Positions 24,736-34,654 of a DNA stretch of 64,000 nt are shown piece by piece; the stretch's first letter is position 1, and the number at the start of each line of letters is the position of its first letter. The notes under the pieces were generated by a model. That model was given only the letters and a program-made list of their open reading frames with translations. It was not told the origin of the DNA and did not search any database. A program made the translations under genes and the position numbers. The stretch covers positions 87,527,860 to 87,591,859 of the forward strand of contig OX104118.1 in assembly GCA_944474755.1 (NCBI GenBank). Reading direction: 5' to 3'. The DNA is from Limnoperna fortunei (Eukaryota > Mollusca > Bivalvia > Mytilida > Modiolidae).

Positions 24736-25440
24736 TTGTAAGAAATCTTTTATAAGTCTTAAATTAGATTTTGCTCTTTGTTTTATTCATTTCTAACGAA
24801 ATAAGAAAACCTTCCACGAAAATACTATGTTTCTGACAGTCGACCGGAAATTTTTTTTTCTTTTAGTTTTGGGTGTTGAAGAGGAGGGGGCAGGGGGTAT
24901 CAAAATATCTTCATAATTTTTTTCCTATAACAGATTCTTTTAAGCAAGAACTTTGTATTTAAACCATTAATAAATTAATGAAGTAGTATTAGTATAGCCT
25001 AAAGGCATACATTTCATTATTATTTTTATTTTATTAATTTATGGAATCCCCATAAGTCATATACATGTAAAAAAGTAGTGAAATATGCCAAACATCTGAC
25101 CACTAGAAAGGGATTAACACAAACTTACTAAAACATTGAATTAGGTATGGTTGGGTCTTGCCATTGGGATACCAAGTAGCTATAGGGTGACTGGGTCCTT
25201 TCTCTAGGTACCTGTGTAATGAACAAGCCATGTCTGGTTCTGTTGCTATTTTCCTTGGTTATCAATTATAAATAAATAAATTACATTTCTTGTAAGAGTT
25301 GTCATGAATTCACATATGAGCCTTATAGACATTGGTGCCTGTCTGACACCTTCACCCCTTTTCATTTTGTCCTATTGACTCTTAATATCAATCTGCACCA
25401 ACTATTTGTGCAATATGAACTGCATGAGGTTGACAAGACG

Positions 25441-25764
25441 ATAGCAAAAGCTAGGTCCTTTAATTTTACATCCAGATATATTGATGATGTCCTTTCAATT
25501 AACAACCCTCAATTTGCTCGAATATGGCACGAACGGTCATCTTAGCCCAAGAATTTACGACAAACGAGACGGTTTTAATTCAAAATTGTAAATGTTCCAT
25601 TTTCTACTGCGTACGGTGTATATATTTCTCAATTGGTCAGGTATGCAAGAGCTTGCAGCGAGTATACTGATTTTTGCAAACGTCAACTATTTCTTCGGGA
25701 TAAACTTATAAATCAAGGTTACAAGAAAAAACTTCCTTTTCGAAAAGTAGTCTATCGCGTTTGA
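25441..25764 (+). pseudogene. decayed Penelope-like reverse transcriptase fragment
   Basis: One frame gives SFNFTSRYIDDVLSINNPQF, with the RT catalytic box YIDDV at 25477-25491. After frameshifts, a second frame from 25603 gives AYGVYISQLVRYARACSEY and ends at TGA 25762-25764. Both pieces match the RT and C-terminal parts seen in the relic at 59526-60895. The middle is missing or scrambled, and no GIY-YIG endonuclease part is visible. Family placement is from recognition of these motifs, not from a search. Confidence 0.7.
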
Positions 25765-25904
25765 AAATATGGTTTTAGATAGTTTTCCCAATTTTGAATT
25801 AAGTGTGCAGTGAATGTGCTACGATGATTGTTTGATTCACCTATTAGTGACTAGTGGTAAATGATACCCATCTATTTTAATCAACTAACCAACTCACATT
25901 CTAC

Positions 25905-26076
25905 AGTAATGGAAGCGGGAGATTTGGCATGCCATAAAACGTGGTTTAACCCACCAGTTCTTTTGAAATGCCTGTACCAAGTCAGGGCCATTGCTGTAGT
26001 TGCTTTATGTTGGTTGTTGGTTCTGGAGTTTGCCGGTTATCGGACTTGGATTTGTGGATTGTCTTTTTTGACAGTT
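25905..26076 (+). repeat. dispersed repeat family A, copy 2
   Basis: Contains the longest left part of the family: GGCATGCCATAAAAC, then TTTAACCCACCA, then CCTGTACCAAGTCAGG, then GGATTTGTGGATTGTC. Overlapping ORFs of 62-72 codons are not conserved between copies. Confidence 0.7.
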
Positions 26077-26161
26077 TGATCGTTTGCACTTGTCCTGAAC
26101 ATTCCGGGGAAAACTTCCGACCTTCGGTAGGAAAACTTGCAATCATTGTCAATTAAGATTT

Positions 26162-26241
26162 GAATCGAGTACTCATTGGCTGCTGTGAGACTAAATCCCG
26201 AAATCTCAGTGTTGACAGATCACGTGATCAATATTAGATGA
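26162..26241 (-). mobile_element. SINE head fragment, minus orientation
   Basis: GAATCGAGTACTC, then CTCAGTGTTGACAGATCACG, then TATTAGATGA match the complement of the head region of the copy at 48919-49070. Confidence 0.5.
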
Positions 26242-28299
26242 AATATCATTCCGCCCTTATGTGATATCCTTCCCAATGTACACCTCCGACAGTTCTGTGA
26301 GACTAAGAAACATAATTTTTATTTTGAGGATATCGCATTTACTCGACAGGGACAAACGGAGCTCACTAGCCCTTATGGTAGGTGAGGTAGAAATGTTAAC
26401 TATTAATGGAGGGGGAGTTGTCATGATATAATTAAATACCGAAATCTGCGTACCTTGGTGGATAACGCGTTGGGAAAAGCTTTGCGTATGTATCATTGAT
26501 AATGAATGCAAAACACATGGCTGCAGCCTTTATATGTCCCGGTATGTTTGCTACGTCGATCAGTAAATGATTAGACTGAAAGAATAATTTTCGAAAGTCA
26601 TAATGTTGTTTAAAAAAAATTGAAGGTAAAACCGACTTCAGTCAAAACCGGTAAACAAATACGTGGAATACACAGTTAAATTAATATGCGAAATCAAGAG
26701 TGATCAGTAATGACTGCTTAAGGAGGTGGATGATTAAATAATGATTCTATTATGGTAAGTTTCACTTACATAGATTCAGCTACAGTTCTTTAATTATTTT
26801 CCCTCGTTTTTTCTATGGCTTAAAATAGCTTGGGAAAGGGCATTCAGTGAATGCAACCACAGTAAAATGGATTTGGGTTAATTGTGTTTGCAGTTTAAAT
26901 GTTTAAAATATTACATTTTTAAAGAGAATATATCTACCCAAGTATGAACACGTGTACTACCACTATTACTACCATTACTTCAAATAATATCTTCATTTAT
27001 GTGGCACATCTACGTACATTTTTAAATATTGGTATATTTTCATGTTATCGTGTCGTGACACTGTATCGATTAATAATTAGCATTTCAAACATGTTTATAT
27101 TTCATGAATAGCAGCAGCTGACGTTGTTTATTGATATTGATATATATGATATATGTTATATGTTCCCTACTGGTACAGTTTTTGTTTTTAAATATAGATA
27201 TACTTTATACAATAAAATACGGTAGGTTGTTAGACTGAATAATATGATAGATTTACGTCTGTAGTGGTATCAGAAAAAAATATATATGAGACGCAGACTG
27301 ATTGGATGTTTGCTTACCTTCAGCGAGCAGTATTAAAGCATTATCCTGAAATCGTTCTATTTGCTATACAATAAAGTTAGCTCCTGGTACCCTTGTCCCC
27401 ACTTCTCACGATATTTAAGTATTATGTTCTAGTTTACGACGCTTGTGACTTCAGTATTACTAAAATACGCGCCGAAAATTTCACCTTAGAAATCGGCTAG
27501 AAGTGAATGCTTTTCAGTATTTTAAAATGTATTTAGGGGTTGCAGGATAAAAGAAATATTGATACAGTGTCAAAAAATATATATTTGTTTGTACTCGCCG
27601 CGAAGCATGTGAGAAATACTTGGCGTAGCCTCGGATTTCTACCCGTTTCTAATGCACGAACAAATAAATTATATATTGTCTGACAATGTACGAAAATTGT
27701 AGATATATTCACGACGAGAACATTAACAAGCAATAAATTAGCGGAAAAGGGGGTGGGAGGGACATAAAGATCACAATTTTGACCGCAACTGGAAAAGTTA
27801 GGCGTTTTAGGGTAGAGGCGGAGAATGTAGCCTTTTGTAGCTGCTACAATTAGCCTACTATTTTCGAACTCTTTATCGTGCAACGAGCAGAGCAAACACT
27901 TTACCCACTACGGTCCAATTCCAGGGTTTCTGTATTATGGCTATTTACAACACCCCTCTAACAAGAGGATCTCGACAATCCAACCCCGGGGCGTGGTGAG
28001 CTGCTCTGTTGGTGAACAAAAAGATGTCTGTCAAATTATATAAGGCTGACTAGTGACTGATGCAAACAATGTCAGTGTTACAGTAAATAGCAGTCAAAAA
28101 ACAATACTCTAATGCTGGAGTAATTAAATGATGTTTTTGAAGTGTGTAGTATAATGCTGAAATACAGATGCAGAATAATGCGCTTGGTTACATGAAGAGC
28201 ATCTTGGATTCAAAGAGAAACTGTAAAGTGTAAACGGGGGTTTAACATGGAGACTCTAGAAATCAAATTGCTGGAATTATATCTAACTTACATTTACTC
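26242..28299. other. non-coding stretch
   Basis: Contains an 84-codon minus ORF (26257-26511) and a 120-codon minus ORF (27533-27895). Neither shows a domain, a splice context or biased composition that I can support as coding. The stretch around 27900-28010 is relatively GC-rich for the region but is not recognised. Confidence 0.35.
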
Positions 28300-28300
28300 T

Positions 28301-28358
<58 letters not shown>
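28300..28358. repeat. (CT)n microsatellite
   Basis: About 28 uninterrupted CT dinucleotides. Confidence 0.98.
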
Positions 28359-28361
<3 letters not shown>

Positions 28362-29020
28362 GATACTTACTTAGTCGTATATCAGACAAATGAAACGAAC
28401 GCACGTTTGTGAGTCTATTAAAGTTCCATGCAAGGTAATTTCATCTTCTTCACTGTACTTTGGCGAATCAGAGAGGCACTTTAGAACTATGTACAGGTAT
28501 CAGCGATTTAGTAGACATTTTGCTAATAACCATTGACAGATCTCTTTATACAATGAGTTTAAGTTGCTTATGTTGATTATGAAAAATTTCAGTGTACAGA
28601 GCAAAAACAATCAAAAGGTTTCAAACACTTATAAAATTGTAATAACTAATGACACTGATATATAAATTATACTCTTACTTTAACACATTTTAATACAGTA
28701 TTGTATAATTCAACAGATTTCATTAGTTGAATTAAAATGTTAACCAGTTGTGACCTTTACACAGCTTGCCGACTCTTTTTAAAAAACAGAGCCTTTCTAA
28801 AATAGAATTTCATTTTCTTTGTTGTGATATGTTTTCTATTGGGAGTTAGTTATCAGTATGACCTTTTTATACGCTGTTTATTTAAGATAATGATTTAATG
28901 GAAAAGGACTCACAAGTGCAAAGAATATTCACTTCCCTTGATGAAGAAGAAAAACATCAACATATCTATAAAACGATAGGGATACTGTAATAAAACAATT
29001 ATAGCTTTTTATGTTTCGGT

Positions 29021-30360
29021 AAATATCTCTTTTGATCAACTTGATCAACTAAAGAAACTAGAATCTAACTACACGTCAAATTTCGTTGCAGTCGATCAAC
29101 GTTGAAAATATGACGGGCTGTGGGTCTCCATTTTTGCGTCAATTTTTTTTTCGGGCAAAAGGGCTCAGGATATTCAACTGTATCAGTGTACCAGATTTCA
29201 TTCAAATTGCTTAAGCAATTCAGAAGATCTAAAAACTGCACTTTCTTTTTTCTTCAACGGAGGCGGTTTCGAAAATCTAAAACCGATGTGCCCAACTAGA
29301 CATAGCATTCTATGTTTGTGGACAGTTTCATGAGGAGCCCTAGAATCGTTCTACAAAAAAACGTGTCGAATCTTTCTGCTGAGAAAGAAAAACAAACAAT
29401 TAGAAACTGGACAAAAACAATAAGTCCTCCGACACTTCAAGGTCGGGGACGTAAAAATAATAATTAGAAAGGAAAATTAGCAATACTGTATTGAGATGAC
29501 GACACCAAAGTCGACCAAAACCCAAACAGATTGTATTTAACTGAAATCCGTACGTTAAAATATGCCTATAAATAAAATTTAATTGAAATTGGGCAAAGTT
29601 TACGTTGTGGCTGAGTATTGTCATGCGGGCATTTTGAAAATTCGGAAATCTTAAGCATCTGCTAACTTGATCGCAGCTCTTTAAGTGACATAACATTACC
29701 TCACCAAGTTTCTAATTGATCATTTAAAGAGTTTTACCGTACATGTAATTTTTTGAAAAATAATTGCTAGAAATACTGTGTTTCGATTCCAACACAAAAG
29801 TTGCCCAAAATAGCCATTGTAAGTAATTTGTTTTTGAAATTAGAACGTTTATGAATGCATGGAAATAAAATTTCGTTGAAATCGAACAAAGTTGACGATT
29901 TTTGCGGGATTTTTAGCGGTCGTTTTAAAAATGGTGGTTATCTGTAAAATTTTAGAAGTTAATTGCCCAATAACAGGTCAGTCCCAACATAGTCACAAAG
30001 TTTCTTGTTGATAAGACAGCACATCTCGAAGAAAACGAACAGACAAACATAGTCTGTCACATGATATTCTTGATTGGTGCATTGAAATTCCTAAACACAT
30101 GTATCAGATTTTGTTGAAACGGGACAAAGTTCACATTTGGGGAAATATAGAAATGACTGCCTTTACAAATTGGCCACGTTTGAGCAGATTATTTTCTCTC
30201 CAAAAATGACCAGAATAGTCAATTGTATCAGTGCAATAATTTCCATTGAAATAGCTCTGGCCATTCCTGAGATCTGAAAGCTGCGTATTTGTTAACGGCG
30301 GCCATAATGAAAATGGCTGCCATTTAGAAAACAATTTAAACTGATGTACACAAATTGACA
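29021..30360. repeat. cluster of diverged ~300-400-bp repeat units (family B)
   Basis: Similar text recurs about four times: CAAATTTCGTTGCAGTCGATC, AAATTTAATTGAAATTGGGC, AAATTTCGTTGAAATCGAAC and AGATTTTGTTGAAACGGGAC. Each is followed by AAAGTT(T/G)AC or a similar run, and by an AATGGCGGTT-like patch. Terminal text such as AGAAACTGGACAAAAACAATAAG links it to sequence near 23860, and a further copy lies at 44040-44345. It is non-coding. Confidence 0.6.
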
Positions 30361-30499
30361 TGGCTTTCTAAATTTGTACAGTTTAATGTTTTTTTTTTAA
30401 CTTATAACATACCATTAAATATTAACAATAATCCTGTCATTAGAATAAAGCATAAGGCATTATTTAAACACCAACAATATGAAAAAGCAATATATTAAC

Positions 30500-30700
30500 A
30501 CACCCATAGTTGCCAAGTGGGTGCGGATCCGCAATGAGAATTCCTTGAGTGCATCTGTTTGTCGTCACAAGGTACAGCAAGGTCTTATAAGGGTCATCTT
30601 TGTCTGGGTGGCATTGGCACAGATGTCTTGGTATTCTGTACCGTTGCGTGTTAGCAAATTCGCGGTGTGCGAACAGTTGGGGAAGATCAATTTGCGCTGA
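30500..30700 (-). pseudogene. GC-richer patch, possible Kazal-like exon relic
   Basis: On the minus strand one frame from about 30700 reads IFPNCSHTANLL, then NGTEYQDICANATQ, then IRPCC, with TGA near 30565. The G-x-x-Y-x-x-x-C spacing recalls the core of Kazal inhibitor domains, but the preceding Cys of the usual VCG motif is absent and the next in-frame codons contain a stop. Overlapping ORFs exist on both strands (112 codons minus, 73 codons plus). This is a weak call based on one motif. Confidence 0.2.
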
Positions 30701-31651
30701 CCTAATATGACGTTTTGTCAGTGCTCGTGAACATGCCAAAGATAAAAGATTTGATTGAGCTTGTATTATTTTTTTTAAATTTTGTAACAATATCGTGAAC
30801 ATTCTTGAATAATTCTTGCATTTTTAACAAGAAACACACATGTTATGTACATGTATATCCTCTTGAACACCCAAATTAGGACAAATATTAGACTGCTGAT
30901 ATCCAGACTTGCTGGTTGCAAAAGCACCAAGAAATATTCTTCAATTAATGTCGCCTTCATACATGTTATTGGGTTCACATAAACATGACTAAACATTACA
31001 GTAAGGAGATTTGAGTGTAAAATGTAAATACGGGTTGGGAGCGTTAACTTCATAGAAGGTGAATTATTATAAAAACAACAGATAATAAATAATTCTTTTG
31101 TCGTTCCTTGCAGATCGCAATTGTAAATCCAAATTGTTATACTAATATCAACAATATATTTGACGTTAGTGATGCCAGCAAACGCAAATATATCAAAATA
31201 AAAAGGTTCATAAGTTTCTAAATATTTTAGAGTAAAGTTTTCTTTGAGGCAGGTGGTGAATAACCATACAATAAATATACCGCTTTCTCTTATTGTTTTT
31301 TATAGCGGCATCTTTAATACAACCGGTTACAACTATAACATGTTGGAGATATTAATGATAGGCCACTACTTCTCCTCTCAATTTCCATTTACCTTCATCG
31401 GAAAGAATGGTATGAGTATCATGCAGACGCATTATATATTATACATCAGCACTTAATTTAGATTTTAAAGAATCAAATATAAAATATTTATCTTTTAATA
31501 CACTTTGAGTGTTCAATGACATAATAAATAATCCAGCCATAACAATTATAGTCATACTACAGAGCAATAACACATATTTAATACGACAGTACATATTGAC
31601 TAGGTAGAATTTACTTCTAAGAATTTGTTTGCAGATATGCCTTTATTTTTT
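30701..31651. other. non-coding stretch
   Basis: Short chance ORFs only; nothing recognised. Confidence 0.4.
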
Positions 31652-31729
31652 ATTTACACTGGCTTTTAACTGAGATAATGACTCAGGGTTATTTACACTG
31701 GCTTTTAACTGAGATAATGACTCAGGGTT
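31652..31729. repeat. perfect 39-bp tandem duplication
   Basis: ATTTACACTGGCTTTTAACT through CTCAGGGTT occurs at 31652-31690 and again at 31691-31729 without a mismatch. Confidence 0.95.
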
Positions 31730-32605
31730 ACAGAGACAGTCTATAAATTCTTGACCAAGTTGCATATTTCAACATTTTTCAACTGGTTTTAATGCACTTA
31801 AAAATATGTCAAGCTAGTCAGTACATAACTTTTGTTCTGTATCTACTATGATTTTTGACAAGTTCTACTAACAAAATTCAGATGATACAGACTCAATGAG
31901 TAATATGGTATTAAGGGGTTTATTTCTTTGCGAACTTATAATCTTATTAGTCGTCGAAACAAGTGTCATTGTGTTCTTCTCTCTGCTTCACAGTAGAATT
32001 ACCTGCCAGTTGGTCGGTCAACAATTTTTCAACAGAGGAATGAACTTGAGGAATAACACTGGCAACAGGTGCCTGCTATTTTTCCTGAGGTGTGACATTG
32101 AAGGAGGTTTTGAATAATCGTTTTGGTATTTAAAAACATGGCCATTAGAAATCTAACAATACCGAGATTTTGGTCATCCCAGACGAGTGTTAGCGTTCAA
32201 AAGTGATCTGGACATCTGTATTGGACTTTTATATATTGTTATTGTTGCCGGGTTCTGGTTGATTTTCTGGACATTGACTGGATTATATCTGGTCTGTTTT
32301 GATTTAAAACAATTGACACATCAAATTCTATAGTTTTGCTTTTGATAATACTGTTACAGATGGAAATAAACCTAAAATTAGCAAAAGACAAACACTAATT
32401 ACAATTTAACTTTTTAATAATTACAGTGAATTACACTTAATTAATGAACAATAATATTAAGATTTACGTAAATTTAACTGTCTTTTAAAGTTCCAAGTGG
32501 TGTCTATAATGAAGTCACCAATCATTAAACGAAATTCCGAATGTAATGTCAAAAATAAGTAGAATTCCTATACGGCCCCTTGTTAATGAAGTATCGAAAC
32601 AATAG
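31730..32605. other. non-coding stretch
   Basis: AT-rich; one 73-codon plus ORF with a hydrophobic start (31896-32117), not supported as a gene. Confidence 0.4.
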
Positions 32606-32765
32606 TGAGACCTCGGTGGTCGAGTGGACTCCGATCTTAACGGACAAGAACTGCTAGTTGTCCTACTGAGGGTAGAGTGCACCGGCATTCTCCCAAATAA
32701 AACCTTAATGCCATGATATAACTGATAAATTGCTGAAAGTAGCGTTAACCATAATTTAAGCAAAC
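32606..32765 (+). mobile_element. tRNA-derived SINE copy
   Basis: Begins with a tRNA-like block (CTCGGTGGTCGAGTGG, similar to a pol III box A). It ends with the family tail AATTGCTGAAAGTAGCGTTAA. Box B is not clear. Head and tail together support a nearly full-length but diverged SINE. Confidence 0.55.
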
Positions 32766-32935
32766 AAGTAACCCAAATAATTGTTATCCTGTATATCATC
32801 TCGCCAAAATCAAATATTTGTACAATCTAATCTTAAAGTACTTAATATGTATCTCCTAAATTAATTTTTTTAGAATTCTGAACGTCATAGAATGTTCTTG
32901 AATTTGGTAGCTAACAAAATTGTGGTGAAGTATAC

Positions 32936-33645
32936 AAGTCACTTGTTTAAATGACTTGACATGTCTTTGTGCTGGAAGTTTGATATCTGGTGCAATGGCA
33001 TTAATGTAAGAAAGTATTTGTCAGTAATACACAAACTCATCTTCAACAAAGGTAATATCAAAATACCGAACACCAAGGAAACTGTCAAACAAAACAATCC
33101 ACAAATCAAAGTCCCAGAGACAGGCAAACTCCAGAATTAACAATCAACATAAAGCAACTACATCAATGGTCCTGACTTGGTACAGTCATTTGAAAAGAAA
33201 TAGTATGCTAAAGCATATTTTATGACATGGCAAACTTCCTGCTTGTAAATCATTAGGAATAAAAGATGGGCAGTTAGACAAGGTAATTTTTTTTTGGGGG
33301 GGGGGAGGGGTGTTGACTAAACAATCAACATCAGTATATTCATTACCTATACTTACGCCATTGGATTACAAAAAAATATATAAGTAGTCTGGTTAAACAA
33401 CATTGGAGTGAAGGATAAGTGACACTTGTCTGCTCAATGACTTGATATGTTTCAGTCTAGGACGTTTGATATCTATTGCAATGGCTTTAATGTTAAAAAT
33501 GATGTGTCCATAAAACACCAACTCATCTTAAGCGGGAATAAAGGTAAGCAGTTAGACAATACAACTTTTTGTGGGAATTTTGCAACATATTGAACATCAA
33601 TATATTCATCACCTATGCTTAAGCCATTGGAACAAACAAAATCGA
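32936..33645. repeat. segmental direct duplication, one copy split by a repeat insertion
   Basis: Segment A (32936-33045: ATGACTTGACATG, TTTGATATCTGGTGCAATGG, ACTCATCTT) recurs at 33416-33532. Segment B (33250-33370: GGAATAAAAG, GGGCAGTTAGACAA, ATATTCATTACCTATACTTA, GCCATTGGA) recurs at 33533-33645. In the second copy A and B are adjacent; in the first they are separated by 33046-33249, a family A dispersed repeat. Confidence 0.8.
33046..33249 (-). repeat. dispersed repeat family A, copy 3 (insertion)
   Basis: The complement contains GTACCAAGTCAGGACC, then GGATTTGTGG, then the end GGTGTTCGGTATTTTGATAT. It interrupts the A/B junction of the duplicated segment, so it is likely an insertion of about 204 bp. 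Confidence 0.7.
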
Positions 33646-33842
33646 GCTTAGATAAAAAATTTCACCACAATTTGAACAAAACGATGATATACCTTCTTTT
33701 GGACACAAGCCGTTCGCTTGAAAACATGGTGGTAACTAAAATAAAGTCAATCCTTAATGAGCAGTATGTTTTTAATATTGACACTGCTGAAAAGCCAGAA
33801 AATATAGTGGAAGTCTCTCCTATGAGTTCTGGTATTGCAGCG
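33615..33842 (+). other. unidentified ORF running up to the 5' LTR
   Basis: From ATG at 33615 the frame is open through the LTR junction to 33986. About 60 codons immediately left of the junction have a protein-like composition (MIYLLLDTSR, then MVVTKIKSIL, then FNIDTAEKPENIVEV). I do not recognise it. It starts inside duplicated segment B, so the first codons are probably not genuine. It may be a fragment of another mobile element or host exon onto which the LTR element was joined. Confidence 0.25.
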
Positions 33843-34119
33843 TGGGCACTTCCCTGGTTTATGGGTAATTGTTCAGACCCGATCTCTTGTCCGGGGCGTC
33901 TCGGGGGTGTTCCAGAGACCAACCATTGGTGGAGCGAAGAAGGCCGAGAGACACGAGAGGTTTCCCGCCACCACAAGAAGCTGTGACGTAATGAGCAGAC
34001 AAAGAGATGCCATTGCAAGTGACAGCAGTTGTCAACTAATATCGATCAGGTAACATTGCACTGACACATTGCCCCAGGGTGAACCCTGTAACCCCCACCT
34101 ACCGAAGGGAAATTATACA
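33843..34119 (+). repeat. 5' LTR (apparently lacking its first 11 bp)
   Basis: Identical to 43325-43601 except for three substitutions. The 3' LTR seems to start earlier, at 43314 (TGTGGTGAAAT directly after the polypurine tract). The corresponding 11 bases left of 33843 (GTATTGCAGCG) do not match, so the 5' LTR is truncated or its end was altered. It ends TTATACA. Confidence 0.9.
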
Positions 34120-34123
34120 ATAG

Positions 34124-34136
34124 TGGCGACGAGGAT
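34124..34136 (+). other. tRNA primer-binding site
   Basis: TGGCGACGAGGAT starts 4 nt after the LTR end. TGG at the start pairs with the CCA end of a tRNA. The tRNA was not identified. Confidence 0.7.
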
Positions 34137-34654
34137 ATTTTGGGACAATTTGGGTGGAAATCGAAGCGATTTAGGGCTTGATTCCCATTTTGAAGAGGGC
34201 AGGTCAGGGTGCCCTGTTGGGGACTTTTTGGGAAAAACAGTGGCTTGGAACTTTTCGGGAAAGTTATATCAGTGAAACTTTCATTTTCATATGTAATAGG
34301 AGTTCCGTGACAACTGCATTGTAGTTTGGTTACATTCCTATAGTTATTTTGGGCTTATTGGACAATTGCTTATTGAAGCGTGTGTAGCACACGACACTTT
34401 TCACGTGGTGATTTCCCGCCGTTGTTGGGTCTTGTCAACCTTTGGGTAAGGTGAAGGCCAACCGGAAATTGGTCTTTCGGAATACATCACTGTGTACTTG
34501 GAGCAGAAATCAGGTCAGTCATTTGTTTACATTTTGTAGTTGTAAATAGAACTGAATAGTGATTGATTTTACACAGCGGAAGACTATATCGTACCACTGA
34601 TTGAATTTCTGCGGTGTCCAATTGTTTTTCCCCAGGAAGTAACAGGTAAATTGA
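34137..34654 (+). promoter_or_regulatory. leader with candidate splice donors
   Basis: About 520 bp without a long reading frame. Donor-like CAG|GTCAGT lies at 34511/34514 and CAG|GTAAAT lies just before the gag ATG. Either could supply the 5' part of a spliced message for the third ORF, whose start sits on an acceptor-like sequence (41845-41857). Confidence 0.3.

Noticed and set aside
27533..27895. 120-codon minus-strand ORF as a gene
   Set aside because: No domain, no splice or promoter context, and composition like the surrounding DNA; probably chance.
33615..33986. 123-codon ORF as an intact gene product
   Set aside because: It starts within a duplicated non-coding segment and its last third is LTR sequence; only the middle 60 codons might be a coding fragment.
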